NCBI GenBank assembly: GCA_947305255.1
Contig: CAMZDE010000035.1
Coordinates: 1 to 8,755 of the forward strand
Source: an uncultured Alphaproteobacteria bacterium
GTDB taxonomy: Bacteria > Pseudomonadota > Alphaproteobacteria > Rs-D84
Length of the DNA stretch: 8,755 bases
Direction: 5' to 3'
Positions within the stretch are counted from its first letter, which is position 1, and each line of letters starts with the position of its first letter. A model generated the notes under the pieces. It ran no database searches, had not been told where the DNA came from, and saw only the letters and a program-made list of their open reading frames with translations. Shown here piece after piece: positions 1-7,000 of the stretch. Both the position numbers and the translations under genes were made by a program.

Positions 1-21
1 ACAGAAGAAGAGGTGGCATAA
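1..21 (+). CDS. rpsF: 3' end of probable 30S ribosomal protein S6 (partial)
   Basis: Only the last six codons and a TAA stop are present, encoding the acidic tail T-E-E-E-V-A. The stop at 19-21 overlaps the rpsR ATG at 21-23 as TAATG, so the two are translationally coupled. S6 normally precedes S18 in bacteria and often ends in an acidic tail, which is why rpsF is the natural reading. The sequence itself is too short to prove it, so the name rests on gene order. Confidence 0.6.
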   Translation, partial: TEEEVA

Positions 22-248
22 TGGCAGTTCGTGCAGCAATTTATCGTAAAAAATCTAATCCATTAAAGGATAAAGATATCGATTACAAAGATATAAAAAT
101 GTTGTCACATTATATATCTGAACGTGGAAAAATTGTTCCATCTCGTATTTCTGGGGTTTCTCAGAAAGATCAACGTGCGTTGGCCACGGCTATTAAACGC
201 GCACGTCATTTGGGGTTATTGCCTTTCGTTAGAAATAACTTAGGGTAA
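21..248 (+). CDS. rpsR: 30S ribosomal protein S18
   Basis: A 75-residue small-subunit protein that binds 16S rRNA in the platform as a heterodimer with S6. The family core is clear: an Ile-Asp-Tyr-Lys-Asp segment near residues 20-24, then the RGKIVPSRISG stretch (about 35-45) and the basic C-terminal helix with RARHLGLLPF (about 60-70). Length matches the usual 70-85 residues. The N-terminal part reads YRKKSNPL, without the Cys seen in many homologues. The ATG at 21 overlaps the upstream stop and is served by a strong Shine-Dalgarno (GAGGTG, 10-15) inside the upstream gene, so expression should be coupled to probable rpsF. A 161-bp gap with a foldable RNA separates it from rplI. Confidence 0.96.
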   Translation: MAVRAAIYRKKSNPLKDKDIDYKDIKMLSHYISERGKIVPSRISGVSQKDQRALATAIKRARHLGLLPFVRNNLG

Positions 249-352
249 AATCAAATTCTTATGGGCGCTTGTCGCGTTTATCGTTTCTTATGTACCAGTT
301 TGTACACTGCGAAACGTCAAATGCTTCCAATCCCCACATATAATTTGATTTT
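247..352 (+). ncRNA. Candidate structured RNA or rplI leader between rpsR and rplI
   Basis: This gap can fold into one long interrupted hairpin. Pairings visible by eye, outside to inside: 247-257 with 342-352 (11 perfect bp, AAAATCAAATT/AATTTGATTTT); 260-265 with 334-340 around a bulged A336; 274-279 with 319-324 (one G-U); 282-287 with 311-316 (CGTTTC/GAAACG); 291-295 with 302-306 closing a 6-nt loop. The outer stem starts in the rpsR stop codon. It has no long U-tract and an AT-rich base, so it does not look like a simple terminator. It could be a cis-regulatory leader for L9, an mRNA processing or stability element, or a small RNA. I do not recognise a known family. No thermodynamic calculation was possible. 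Confidence 0.45.
339..344 (+). promoter_or_regulatory. Consensus -10-like hexamer upstream of rplI
   Basis: TATAAT matches the sigma-70 -10 consensus exactly, 66 bp before the rplI start. The region at -35 distance (around 316-321, GTCAAA) is poor. It also lies across the 3' arm of the candidate RNA stem, so the match may be incidental in AT-rich DNA. A separate rplI promoter here is possible but not established. Confidence 0.25.
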
Positions 353-396
353 TAAAAAGATGTAATTCTGGGTCGAAAGACTCTAACTTTGAAAAA

Positions 397-400
397 AAGG
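397..400 (+). promoter_or_regulatory. Ribosome binding site fixing the rplI start
   Basis: AAGG lies 9 nt before the ATG at 410, which begins the universal L9 N-terminus MKVIL. The frame also has an in-frame TTG at 389, but the ribosome binding site lies downstream of that codon. The ATG at 410 is therefore the start. Confidence 0.75.
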
Positions 401-409
401 ACAGATAAA

Positions 410-1021
410 ATGAAAGTAATTTTAACAGAAAAAATCACAAAATTGGGCAATATCGGCGATACTGTTGATGTTCGTACTGGTTATGCACGCAATTATTTAT
501 TGCCAAACAAAAAGGCTATGCGTTTCACACGTGAAAACGTTGCATTGTTCGAAGCGCAAAAGGCTGAATTGGTGGCACGTCATGAAAATGCTAAGAAAGC
601 AGCTGAATCCAAAGTTGACGCAGTTAAAAATGCAAAATTGCATATGATTCGTCAGGCGGGTGATACAGGTCAATTGTATGGTTCTGTGTCGTCACGCGAT
701 ATCGCGCGCGCTTTGAAAGAAATTGCAGGCGTTAATGTTGAATCCGCTCAGGTTTTGTTGGGTTCCCCAATCAAATCTGTTGGTGCGTTTGATACAAAAA
801 TCGCTTTGCATCCGGACGTTGTCGTTGATGTAAAGGTTTATGTTGCACAAACCCAAGACGAAATCGACGCGTTGGTTGCCGGTAAAACTTTGACTTTCGG
901 TTCAAAGAAAGTTGAAGAAGAAGCGACCGCGGAAGAAAATACCGAATCCGCCGAAGAAAAAGCGGAAACGGTTGTTGAAGAAACTGCCGCTGTTGAAACA
1001 GAAGAAGCGAAGGCAGAATAA
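410..1021 (+). CDS. rplI: 50S ribosomal protein L9
   Basis: A 203-residue large-subunit protein that binds 23S rRNA near the base of the L1 stalk and contributes to reading-frame maintenance. The N-terminal domain (1 to about 50) begins MKVILTEK and has the L9 signature with TGYARNYLLP (23-32). A long connecting helix (about 41-75) leads to the C-terminal domain with GSVSSRDIARAL (91-102) and the conserved IK..G segment. The core ends near residue 150. About 36 final residues (168-203) form a Glu/Ala/Thr-rich, low-complexity acidic tail. Typical L9 is about 150 aa, but acidic extensions of this kind are common in alphaproteobacteria. It follows rpsR after a structured gap and ends in a strong terminator. 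The start is ATG 410, not the in-frame TTG at 389. Confidence 0.96.
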   Translation: MKVILTEKITKLGNIGDTVDVRTGYARNYLLPNKKAMRFTRENVALFEAQKAELVARHENAKKAAESKVDAVKNAKLHMIRQAGDTGQLYGSVSSRDIARALKEIAGVNVESAQVLLGSPIKSVGAFDTKIALHPDVVVDVKVYVAQTQDEIDALVAGKTLTFGSKKVEEEATAEENTESAEEKAETVVEETAAVETEEAKAE

Positions 1022-1055
1022 TCAACACCAACGACGAGATTTTCTGTTGTTCGAA

Positions 1056-1089
1056 AAACAAAACCGCCCATTTCTGGGCGGTTTTGTTT
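1056..1089. terminator. Bidirectional Rho-independent terminator
   Basis: A perfect 14-bp stem (AAACAAAACCGCCC at 1056-1069 with its complement at 1076-1089) closes a 6-nt loop. The GC-rich core sits next to the loop, and A/T flanks supply a T-rich tail in either direction. It lies between rplI (+, ends 1021) and the convergent minus-strand gene ending at 1101, so it can stop transcription of both. Confidence 0.92.
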
Positions 1090-1100
1090 CCTTTGATATT

Positions 1101-3014
1101 TTATATTCCCTTATTTTTCTTTAAGACGCAGGCGCCACCATCTAGTTTGAATTTGTCATTACACACTATATCACATCTTAACACTTCATTGGTGGTTGAT
1201 TGTTTCAAATTTGCTACGGCTTTCCCATTATCTATTTTATTTGCTGCGCATTTTGAAGAGAATGTATTTTTCGCGGTTGTCCATTGTTGTTTATACGTTT
1301 TGTTCCATTCGTCACTGGTTCCAATGGTCATAGATATACTGTCGTTGATTTTAATGGTGCTCTGTAATTTTTTGTTTATTTGTGCAAAAGATTTATCATA
1401 CATAGAACTTTGCATATTGCCTAATCCAGATTTTATCCCTGAATCCAAGGTAGATTTCGAATATTGACATTTGCCGTCTTTGACTTCCATGCCGGCAATA
1501 GAACATTCTTTGGCAACGCATTCCCATGTTATAGTATCACCAGAAACGGTTTCTTTGATTTCGGCACTTTTTATGCCGGATTCTAACTTTGTAAATGTTG
1601 TACATTTGTTTTTCCATGCTTCTAAAGATGCCGCTATTGTTTCATCATTTTTATCTTGGGTTGTGAAAGATATGGTCTGTCCGACCATGTTTGCCCCAGA
1701 CATACTTCTTTTTATCTTGTCTGTCGTTATGGGGTCTGTTTTCGTATCTTGGCCTTCTGAGAAATCACCATCTTTTTGATAATCTGGGTTTAATGTATCT
1801 GATTGATCTTTCAATGCACTGGCTTTTTCTGCCGCGTCTAATGCTTTTTTAGCCTTTTGGGTATCTAATGCACGGCCAATTGCACCGGATGATATCAGGC
1901 CGACCGCGGTCCCAACCCCCGAACCCAACATAGCAGATGATGCGCCAGTTTGTGCACGGGTTTCGCGGTATGCGTTTTCGCGATATGTTGTCGCGTTAAC
2001 GCCAAACCATTCTTGCATACATACAAAACTATCGCCGGCATATACTTTGCGTGAAGCGATTGGTGTTTGTTGGTTTTCGCCCGCAAAGAAATTCACAGTA
2101 TATACGCAATCGAAAGAGCGTTCGTCAAACATTGCGCCCAATTTTGTACACTGGTTTTTCATTAAATCGCGCAATTTATACATACGCATTTCATCGGTTT
2201 TGACATCTATTTCAGCGTGTTCGCGCAACCGCCCAATCACAGTACCAAAACGTCCGGCCAGACCAGAATCTTGTTCTATACATCTTTTTGCGATTTGTTC
2301 GCAAGCCTTTGTTGCGCGGTCGGCCGCCGTTTTCCCAAGGCATTTTCCAAATGTTGTGCCGCATTCATTTTGAATACACGCGTTATATTGATTTCCACAA
2401 TCAATAACAGATGTATATGATGACAGTCGTGCGTTCATATCACGGTCAGCCTTGATTTCGGCCGTAAATAATTTGAATTCTTCACCGTTGCATGTTGTTT
2501 CACGACGGCATTTGTTTAATTTGTCGCCGAACAATGTATCGCCGTCCAATGCGCATTTTGAAAAATCAGAACCGCAATCGCGTTGCATACATGTACGTAA
2601 ACCATTGTCACAAACGTTTTTGCCACCTGTCAAAGATGTTTGTTGTTTTGATTGAATGTATTCGGCATTGTCGCGTGCCTCAGCCGCGGCGCGTTGTTTG
2701 CGAATTTGTTCGGCCAAACTGGCGGCAGACATATCTTCATCAGACGATACTTCGTTCAAAAAACTATCGAACTGAGATGCTTTGTTTTCAATGATTTCAG
2801 GTTCTTTGTCTGGTTCTTCTTCGACCACATCTGTGGTAGATGTTGCCACCGTTGATGGCGTGGTTTGTGTTGTTGCAGATGTCCGACGTGTCGCCGCAGT
2901 TCCACGAATCGCCGTACGTGCCGCATTCGCCGCATCACACATTACACAACCAAAGAACGCTATCATTAAAAATAACGATGTGTTTTTGAAAAAAGATGTC
3001 ATATTTTTTTTCAT
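1101..3014 (-). CDS. Secreted Cys-rich protein, 637 aa, unknown function
   Basis: I do not recognise a named family. An N-terminal signal peptide (hydrophobic core about 13-25) probably ends at ANA|AR, residues 29-31. A Thr/Ala-rich, low-complexity stretch (34-61) is followed by an acidic segment (62-76). Two six-Cys modules follow: Cys 135, 142, 147, 154, 169, 175 and Cys 206, 213, 218, 225, 238, 245. A Gly-zipper-like hydrophobic stretch lies at about 357-380 and an Ala/Lys helix at 385-403. The C-terminus has two four-Cys modules: 471, 499, 504, 516 and 589, 614, 618, 629. The many mature cysteines and the export signal suggest a disulfide-stabilised periplasmic or surface protein. The ATG at 3014 lies one nt after the upstream stop, with an AGG-type site inside the preceding gene, so it is second in a two-gene operon. 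It terminates at the shared terminator. Confidence 0.85.
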   Translation of the reverse strand: MKKNMTSFFKNTSLFLMIAFFGCVMCDAANAARTAIRGTAATRRTSATTQTTPSTVATSTTDVVEEEPDKEPEIIENKASQFDSFLNEVSSDEDMSAASLAEQIRKQRAAAEARDNAEYIQSKQQTSLTGGKNVCDNGLRTCMQRDCGSDFSKCALDGDTLFGDKLNKCRRETTCNGEEFKLFTAEIKADRDMNARLSSYTSVIDCGNQYNACIQNECGTTFGKCLGKTAADRATKACEQIAKRCIEQDSGLAGRFGTVIGRLREHAEIDVKTDEMRMYKLRDLMKNQCTKLGAMFDERSFDCVYTVNFFAGENQQTPIASRKVYAGDSFVCMQEWFGVNATTYRENAYRETRAQTGASSAMLGSGVGTAVGLISSGAIGRALDTQKAKKALDAAEKASALKDQSDTLNPDYQKDGDFSEGQDTKTDPITTDKIKRSMSGANMVGQTISFTTQDKNDETIAASLEAWKNKCTTFTKLESGIKSAEIKETVSGDTITWECVAKECSIAGMEVKDGKCQYSKSTLDSGIKSGLGNMQSSMYDKSFAQINKKLQSTIKINDSISMTIGTSDEWNKTYKQQWTTAKNTFSSKCAANKIDNGKAVANLKQSTTNEVLRCDIVCNDKFKLDGGACVLKKNKGI

Positions 3015-3015
3015 A

Positions 3016-3879
3016 TTATTTCAACCTATCGCACGCGACGTCGTAAAATTTACATAATTCACTTGCTAATCCATTTTCGTATTCGTATCCAACATCGCAT
3101 TTATGTGGCATATTATTATTGCAAACGGTCGCAATGCATTTGTTTTTTCCAGATGAATCGCGGCAAGCGGTTTCGGTGTTTTTTAATTTATTTTCACGTG
3201 TTTTCTGATATGCGGCGACGATATTCGCCAATATTGCATCAGCGTTTGCAAAGATTTTGTCACGTGTTGAAATTAATGTAGAACGAATCGCGCCTGAAAA
3301 CGAATCGCAACCATTTGCGGCGATAACACAGTCTGAAAAATTCCTATCGAAATCAGCGTCAGATTCACAATTTTTGTAATCGCCAGAACAATGTTTGTCA
3401 TTTGTTATACATGCGCCAATGTCATTAGAACATTCATTCTGGGTTTTTTGTTTGCGCGATTTTTGTGTTAAATTTGACATTTGTGCCGAAATACCGGCCG
3501 CAGTACATGATTGTTCAATCAAAGAATCATAATTTTCTGATACATCATCAGTGGTACAACCGGTCACTTTGCCCAAACAAATTCGTGTTGCCCAAACATA
3601 ACGTTCCCCAGGCTCAGATGGCGCGTTCTTTAATTCTTTGTCTGAAATGTTATACCGTGCAGATGATCCGGCGGTTATACTCTTCATCGCGGTTGATTTC
3701 GAAGGTTTTCCCGCCGCCGCCGAACCACAATATTGGCAACGTGCCGCCGGATTCGCGCCAATATTTATTGCACAGGCAGAATCCAGACAGCGTGTTAAAT
3801 TTGCAACAGAACATGCACCAAACGCAAATGTTGGTGCGAACAACAACGCAAAAGCAGAAAATATCGCGCTATGTTTCAT
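3016..3879 (-). CDS. Secreted Cys-rich protein, 287 aa, unknown function
   Basis: First gene of the minus-strand operon; family not recognised. A signal peptide (hydrophobic about 5-20) probably ends around AFG|A (19-22), leaving Cys23 near the mature N-terminus. There are 20 cysteines: 23, 31, 36, 48, 51, 101, 108, 125, 150, 157, 164, 171, 184, 191, 239, 248, 253, 261, 276 and 283. Residues 150-191 form a six-Cys module with spacing 6-6-6-12-6, matching the two modules of the downstream 637-aa protein. The pattern suggests disulfides formed in the periplasm or outside. The ATG at 3879 has an AGAGAGA Shine-Dalgarno close upstream, and a promoter with an extended -10 lies just before it. The stop is separated from the next ATG by one base (TAATATG), implying coupled translation. 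Confidence 0.85.
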   Translation of the reverse strand: MKHSAIFSAFALLFAPTFAFGACSVANLTRCLDSACAINIGANPAARCQYCGSAAAGKPSKSTAMKSITAGSSARYNISDKELKNAPSEPGERYVWATRICLGKVTGCTTDDVSENYDSLIEQSCTAAGISAQMSNLTQKSRKQKTQNECSNDIGACITNDKHCSGDYKNCESDADFDRNFSDCVIAANGCDSFSGAIRSTLISTRDKIFANADAILANIVAAYQKTRENKLKNTETACRDSSGKNKCIATVCNNNMPHKCDVGYEYENGLASELCKFYDVACDRLK

Positions 3880-3899
3880 ATATTCTCTCTATGGGTTAT

Positions 3900-3928
3900 A
3901 GTATAGCAAAAATGCCGTATCAACGCAA
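3900..3928 (-). promoter_or_regulatory. Promoter of the minus-strand Cys-rich operon
   Basis: Read on the minus strand: -35 TTGCGT (3928-3923), a 17-bp spacer and -10 TATACT (3905-3900), preceded by TGC as an extended -10. The -10 ends about 20 bp before the ATG at 3879, leaving a short leader containing the AGAGAGA ribosome binding site. The -35 is weak (TTG half only), which the extended -10 could offset. Confidence 0.55.
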
Positions 3929-3979
3929 ACAAAAAAATGCGTTAAAAATAGACTTAAAAACTCTGGACACGATACGCAT
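3912..3979. repeat. GATACG(G)CAT element in both divergent promoters
   Basis: GATACGCAT at 3971-3979 (+) and GATACGGCAT on the minus strand at 3921-3912 form an inverted pair differing by one inserted G. Each copy begins one base after the -35 hexamer of its own promoter, so the two promoters carry the same element in the same relative position. This looks like an operator or promoter duplication, though ten bases is short and chance cannot be excluded. Confidence 0.4.
3922..3943. repeat. Inverted repeat AACGCA-N10-TGCGTT
   Basis: Two perfect 6-bp arms (3922-3927 and 3938-3943) flank an A-rich centre. The left arm coincides with the -35 of the minus-strand promoter, so a dimeric regulator bound here could block it. 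The evidence is only position and symmetry. Confidence 0.3.
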
Positions 3980-3993
3980 AGTTATGATAAAAT
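3964..3993 (+). promoter_or_regulatory. Promoter of the autotransporter gene
   Basis: -35 TGGACA (3964-3969; five of six consensus bases), an 18-bp spacer and -10 TAAAAT (3988-3993; five of six). The start codon follows 25 bp later, with a GAGAGA ribosome binding site at 4005-4010. TATGAT at 3983-3988 is an alternative -10, but it has no good -35 at the right distance. Confidence 0.6.
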
Positions 3994-4018
3994 CTTTTTA
4001 TAAAGAGAGAATGGTTTC

Positions 4019-7000
4019 ATGAAATTTGCTAGATTTTTGCTGGCGTTGATGTTTTTCGTTCCGTGTGCATCTTTTGGTGCCGCGTCGTCTGGTTTTCAAA
4101 ATGCGGCGAAATTATTAGCGGCGGCACGACGTGGTGATACGCAAACTATTCAGGCATTGGTTAATGCGGGCGCCGATGTTAACTATGTTGATTCTACGGG
4201 GTTGTCGGTGGTGTGTACCGCGGTGTTAAACAATGATAGGCGCGCAATTCAGGTCTTGCAAATGTATGGTGCCGATGCGTCAAATTGCGATAGGCAAATT
4301 AGGAATTATAAACAAAAATCTAAACTTGCGGCCAGTGGTGAAGAATACGGTTTTTTTAGCGGCCTGTCGTCGTCACATATGTTGGCGTTGTCTGCGATTG
4401 GTGTTGCGGGTGTGATTGGTGGTGTCGCGTTATTGTCAGATGTTTTTGATGATGGTAATTCTAATTCGTCATCTTCGTCGGGTGGTGGCCACGGTGGTGG
4501 TGGTGGCGGCGGCGGAAGTGGTGCCGATGAATGGTCGGTTGGGCCAATTCCGTACGGACCTGCGTATTTAACATCAACTGGTGCGGTGGATACTGGTTTT
4601 GATTTGTCTCAAAATTTGGTTACGTGGGATACGGGGTCGCATTCGTCGTATTTTGATTATTTGCGGATTCCTAGCAATCCTGCGACATACACAGAATCAT
4701 ATTTCTTGTCTGATAAATTAAACCCCAGATTACAGAATTATCTGTTGATGATGGGTGGCTATTATTCTTTGGCAAGTTATTATTTTGGTCAGGTGGTTTT
4801 TCGTAATTCTGTATCGCATGTGCCGTTGTTGTCTGAAAACGGACATCAAAAACAGCCAATTCGTGTTGCGTTAATTACTGGGAATGGTATAAATCCGGCG
4901 GGGTCTGCGGGCTTTGGTGATGGAATTGTTTATACGACCAGTACGGCAGTTGGTGCCGAAGAAACGCGCGTTGATAAATATGTGAATAATACATTGAATA
5001 AAATACCGATTGGTGAAAAAGATGTTATTTATTCCCACGAAGAACGTCCTGAATTCGATTTGTCGGGGTCGGGGACTGTGTTTAATCCGTTTGCGAATGT
5101 GAACGAAAGTGCGCTGGCTAAGATTGTTGGCGGATGGGAAGCGGGCGGAAATCCGATACCTGATTTATATGGTTTTGTGCCAAACGCTCAATTGGCTATT
5201 TTCAGGACAGGTAACGGTTCATATTGGAATGTTATAGAAAACGCAACATCACAAACGCCTGTTGGGACGTTTACTGATGGTGGGACGACATCAGATCCAG
5301 ATGGAAAATTGTCGGTCGGTGATGTGATAAACATCAATGGTCAAGATTATGATATTGTTGCGCCGAATTCGTTAACAAACCCAACGATATCTGTGAATGG
5401 GACAGAATATAAATTGTCGGTAGATATAACTGTGTTTGTTGCACAGTGTCCAGACGGTGCGTCAAATTGCAGAGATTTTGCAATATATGTCGGAACAGAT
5501 GGTGCATGGTATGTGAATACTGAGGGTGGAACGAGTATTGATGCAGTATATACTTTTGATGGCGATAACATATTCAATTATAGAAGTCCGACAAGTATTC
5601 CATATCAGAATTTTGTCGCGATGCAGGCGGCAACTGGTATCGCAGATGTTATTGCAAACACAAATATTTTGCCGGCGTCGCGTGACAATAGTTATACAAC
5701 AATTGGGACATTCAAGAAAGAAGCCGCACTGAATAACGTCACTGATTTGTCAACGTTCTATTCTAACAAGATTGATGCAATCTATGGTGATGGCCAAGGC
5801 GGAAATGCAAATTATCTGTTTAATAATTATAAACTTAGCAAACCTATGTTAATAATGCCGGCTGGTGAATATGTATTTTTGGATTCGTCGAATTCAGGAT
5901 CAATGTTGACGTTAGATGCGACATTTGAAAATTATGCGCCGTTATTATATGGTAATAATTTGAATCATAATTTTATGACTGTTATCGCGGTGTCGCATGA
6001 TAATGGAACAACATATGCAGATACTATATCAGATTATGACAATGGTTCAGGATCGCAATACGGCAGATTGAATTTATCGATATGGCAAGATACTACGGAT
6101 AACACAGTGTACCAATCGCGTAAATGTGGTATTGCCGGTGTCGGCAGTGGCAGTGTTGATCCATGGTGTTTTGCGGCGGCCGGTCCAACCCCAGAAATGG
6201 CGACTGCATCGGCGGCGGGGGCGGTTGCTTCTGTGAAGTCTGCATTTGATTATATGGATAATGGTCAAATATTTACTTTGTTGGCGTTGACTGCAGATGG
6301 ACCATATTTAGGTTCTTATACTGAACCATCCAGTACGGTCGTGACACCGTTTACAACAGATAGTTTGGCAGAATATTTGCAGTTGCTCTATGATATGCCC
6401 GGTGAATACGATACATCATCTTTGTCATCATCAGAATATTTGGATTTGTTCAAACAGGTATATGGTTACGGTTTAATTAATCTGGAACGTGCTATACGTC
6501 CTGGGCGTGCTGTTCATTATTATTCAGACGGAAAAATTATTTCGTCACCATATAATGCCTATTGGCGTTCAGGCTCGACGGTTCATGCATCGAATGTTTT
6601 GTCTTTGTCGGGGCAAAACACAATTAAAACATCTTATTATGATGTGTTGGAAAGTGTTGATGGTGCATTGAGTTTGCCACGTGTTTGGAACGATACGATT
6701 ACGGCAGAACTTTCGTCTCGTCATGGTTTGTATATGGGCGATGTTTTGGGCGATTTTGATATAGGTTCAAACAGAACAAAATCAGAACGCGTCGGAAATT
6801 TTGATTTTTCTATGTCTATGTCGCCGCGTGCATATAATGACAATATGAATGGTTTGGATAATTTGCGTGTTGCGTTTGTTTCAAACAATTTTGATGTGGC
6901 GGCCGAATACCAAAATCATTTGACTGATTATGAATCACGCTTTAACGGTCGTGCGAATGGTTTGTTGGCGTTGGCTTCAAATGCGATGTCGTCAGATGTT

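Noticed and set aside
389..409. In-frame TTG start extending L9 by seven residues
   Set aside because: The ribosome binding site AAGG (397-400) lies after this TTG, and L9 proteins begin MKVIL, which starts at ATG 410.
1084..1467. 127-codon plus-strand open frame after the rplI terminator
   Set aside because: It starts within the terminator and is antisense to the Cys-rich gene, which explains the open frame.
3810..3815. Lipobox-like F-G-A-C in the 287-aa protein signal peptide
   Set aside because: Phe at -3 and Gly at -2 fit a lipobox poorly. Ordinary signal peptidase I cleavage next to Cys23 is as likely, so lipoprotein is not called.
3465..4022. 185-codon plus-strand open frame opposite the 287-aa gene
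   Set aside because: It is antisense to a gene with a good signal peptide and Cys pattern, has no ribosome binding site, and reads as an unstructured mix of residues. It is a shadow frame.
4011..4022. Mini-ORF (Met-Val-Ser-stop) overlapping the autotransporter start
   Set aside because: GAGAGA directly abuts its ATG, leaving no spacing for ribosome binding, whereas the spacing suits ATG 4019. A regulatory role has no further support.
6209..6211. Ser731 as the nucleophile of the S8 Ser motif
   Set aside because: Aligning on the conserved A-G before the SAF helix puts Glu726, not Ser731, at the nucleophile site. Using Ser731 would break the rest of the motif.
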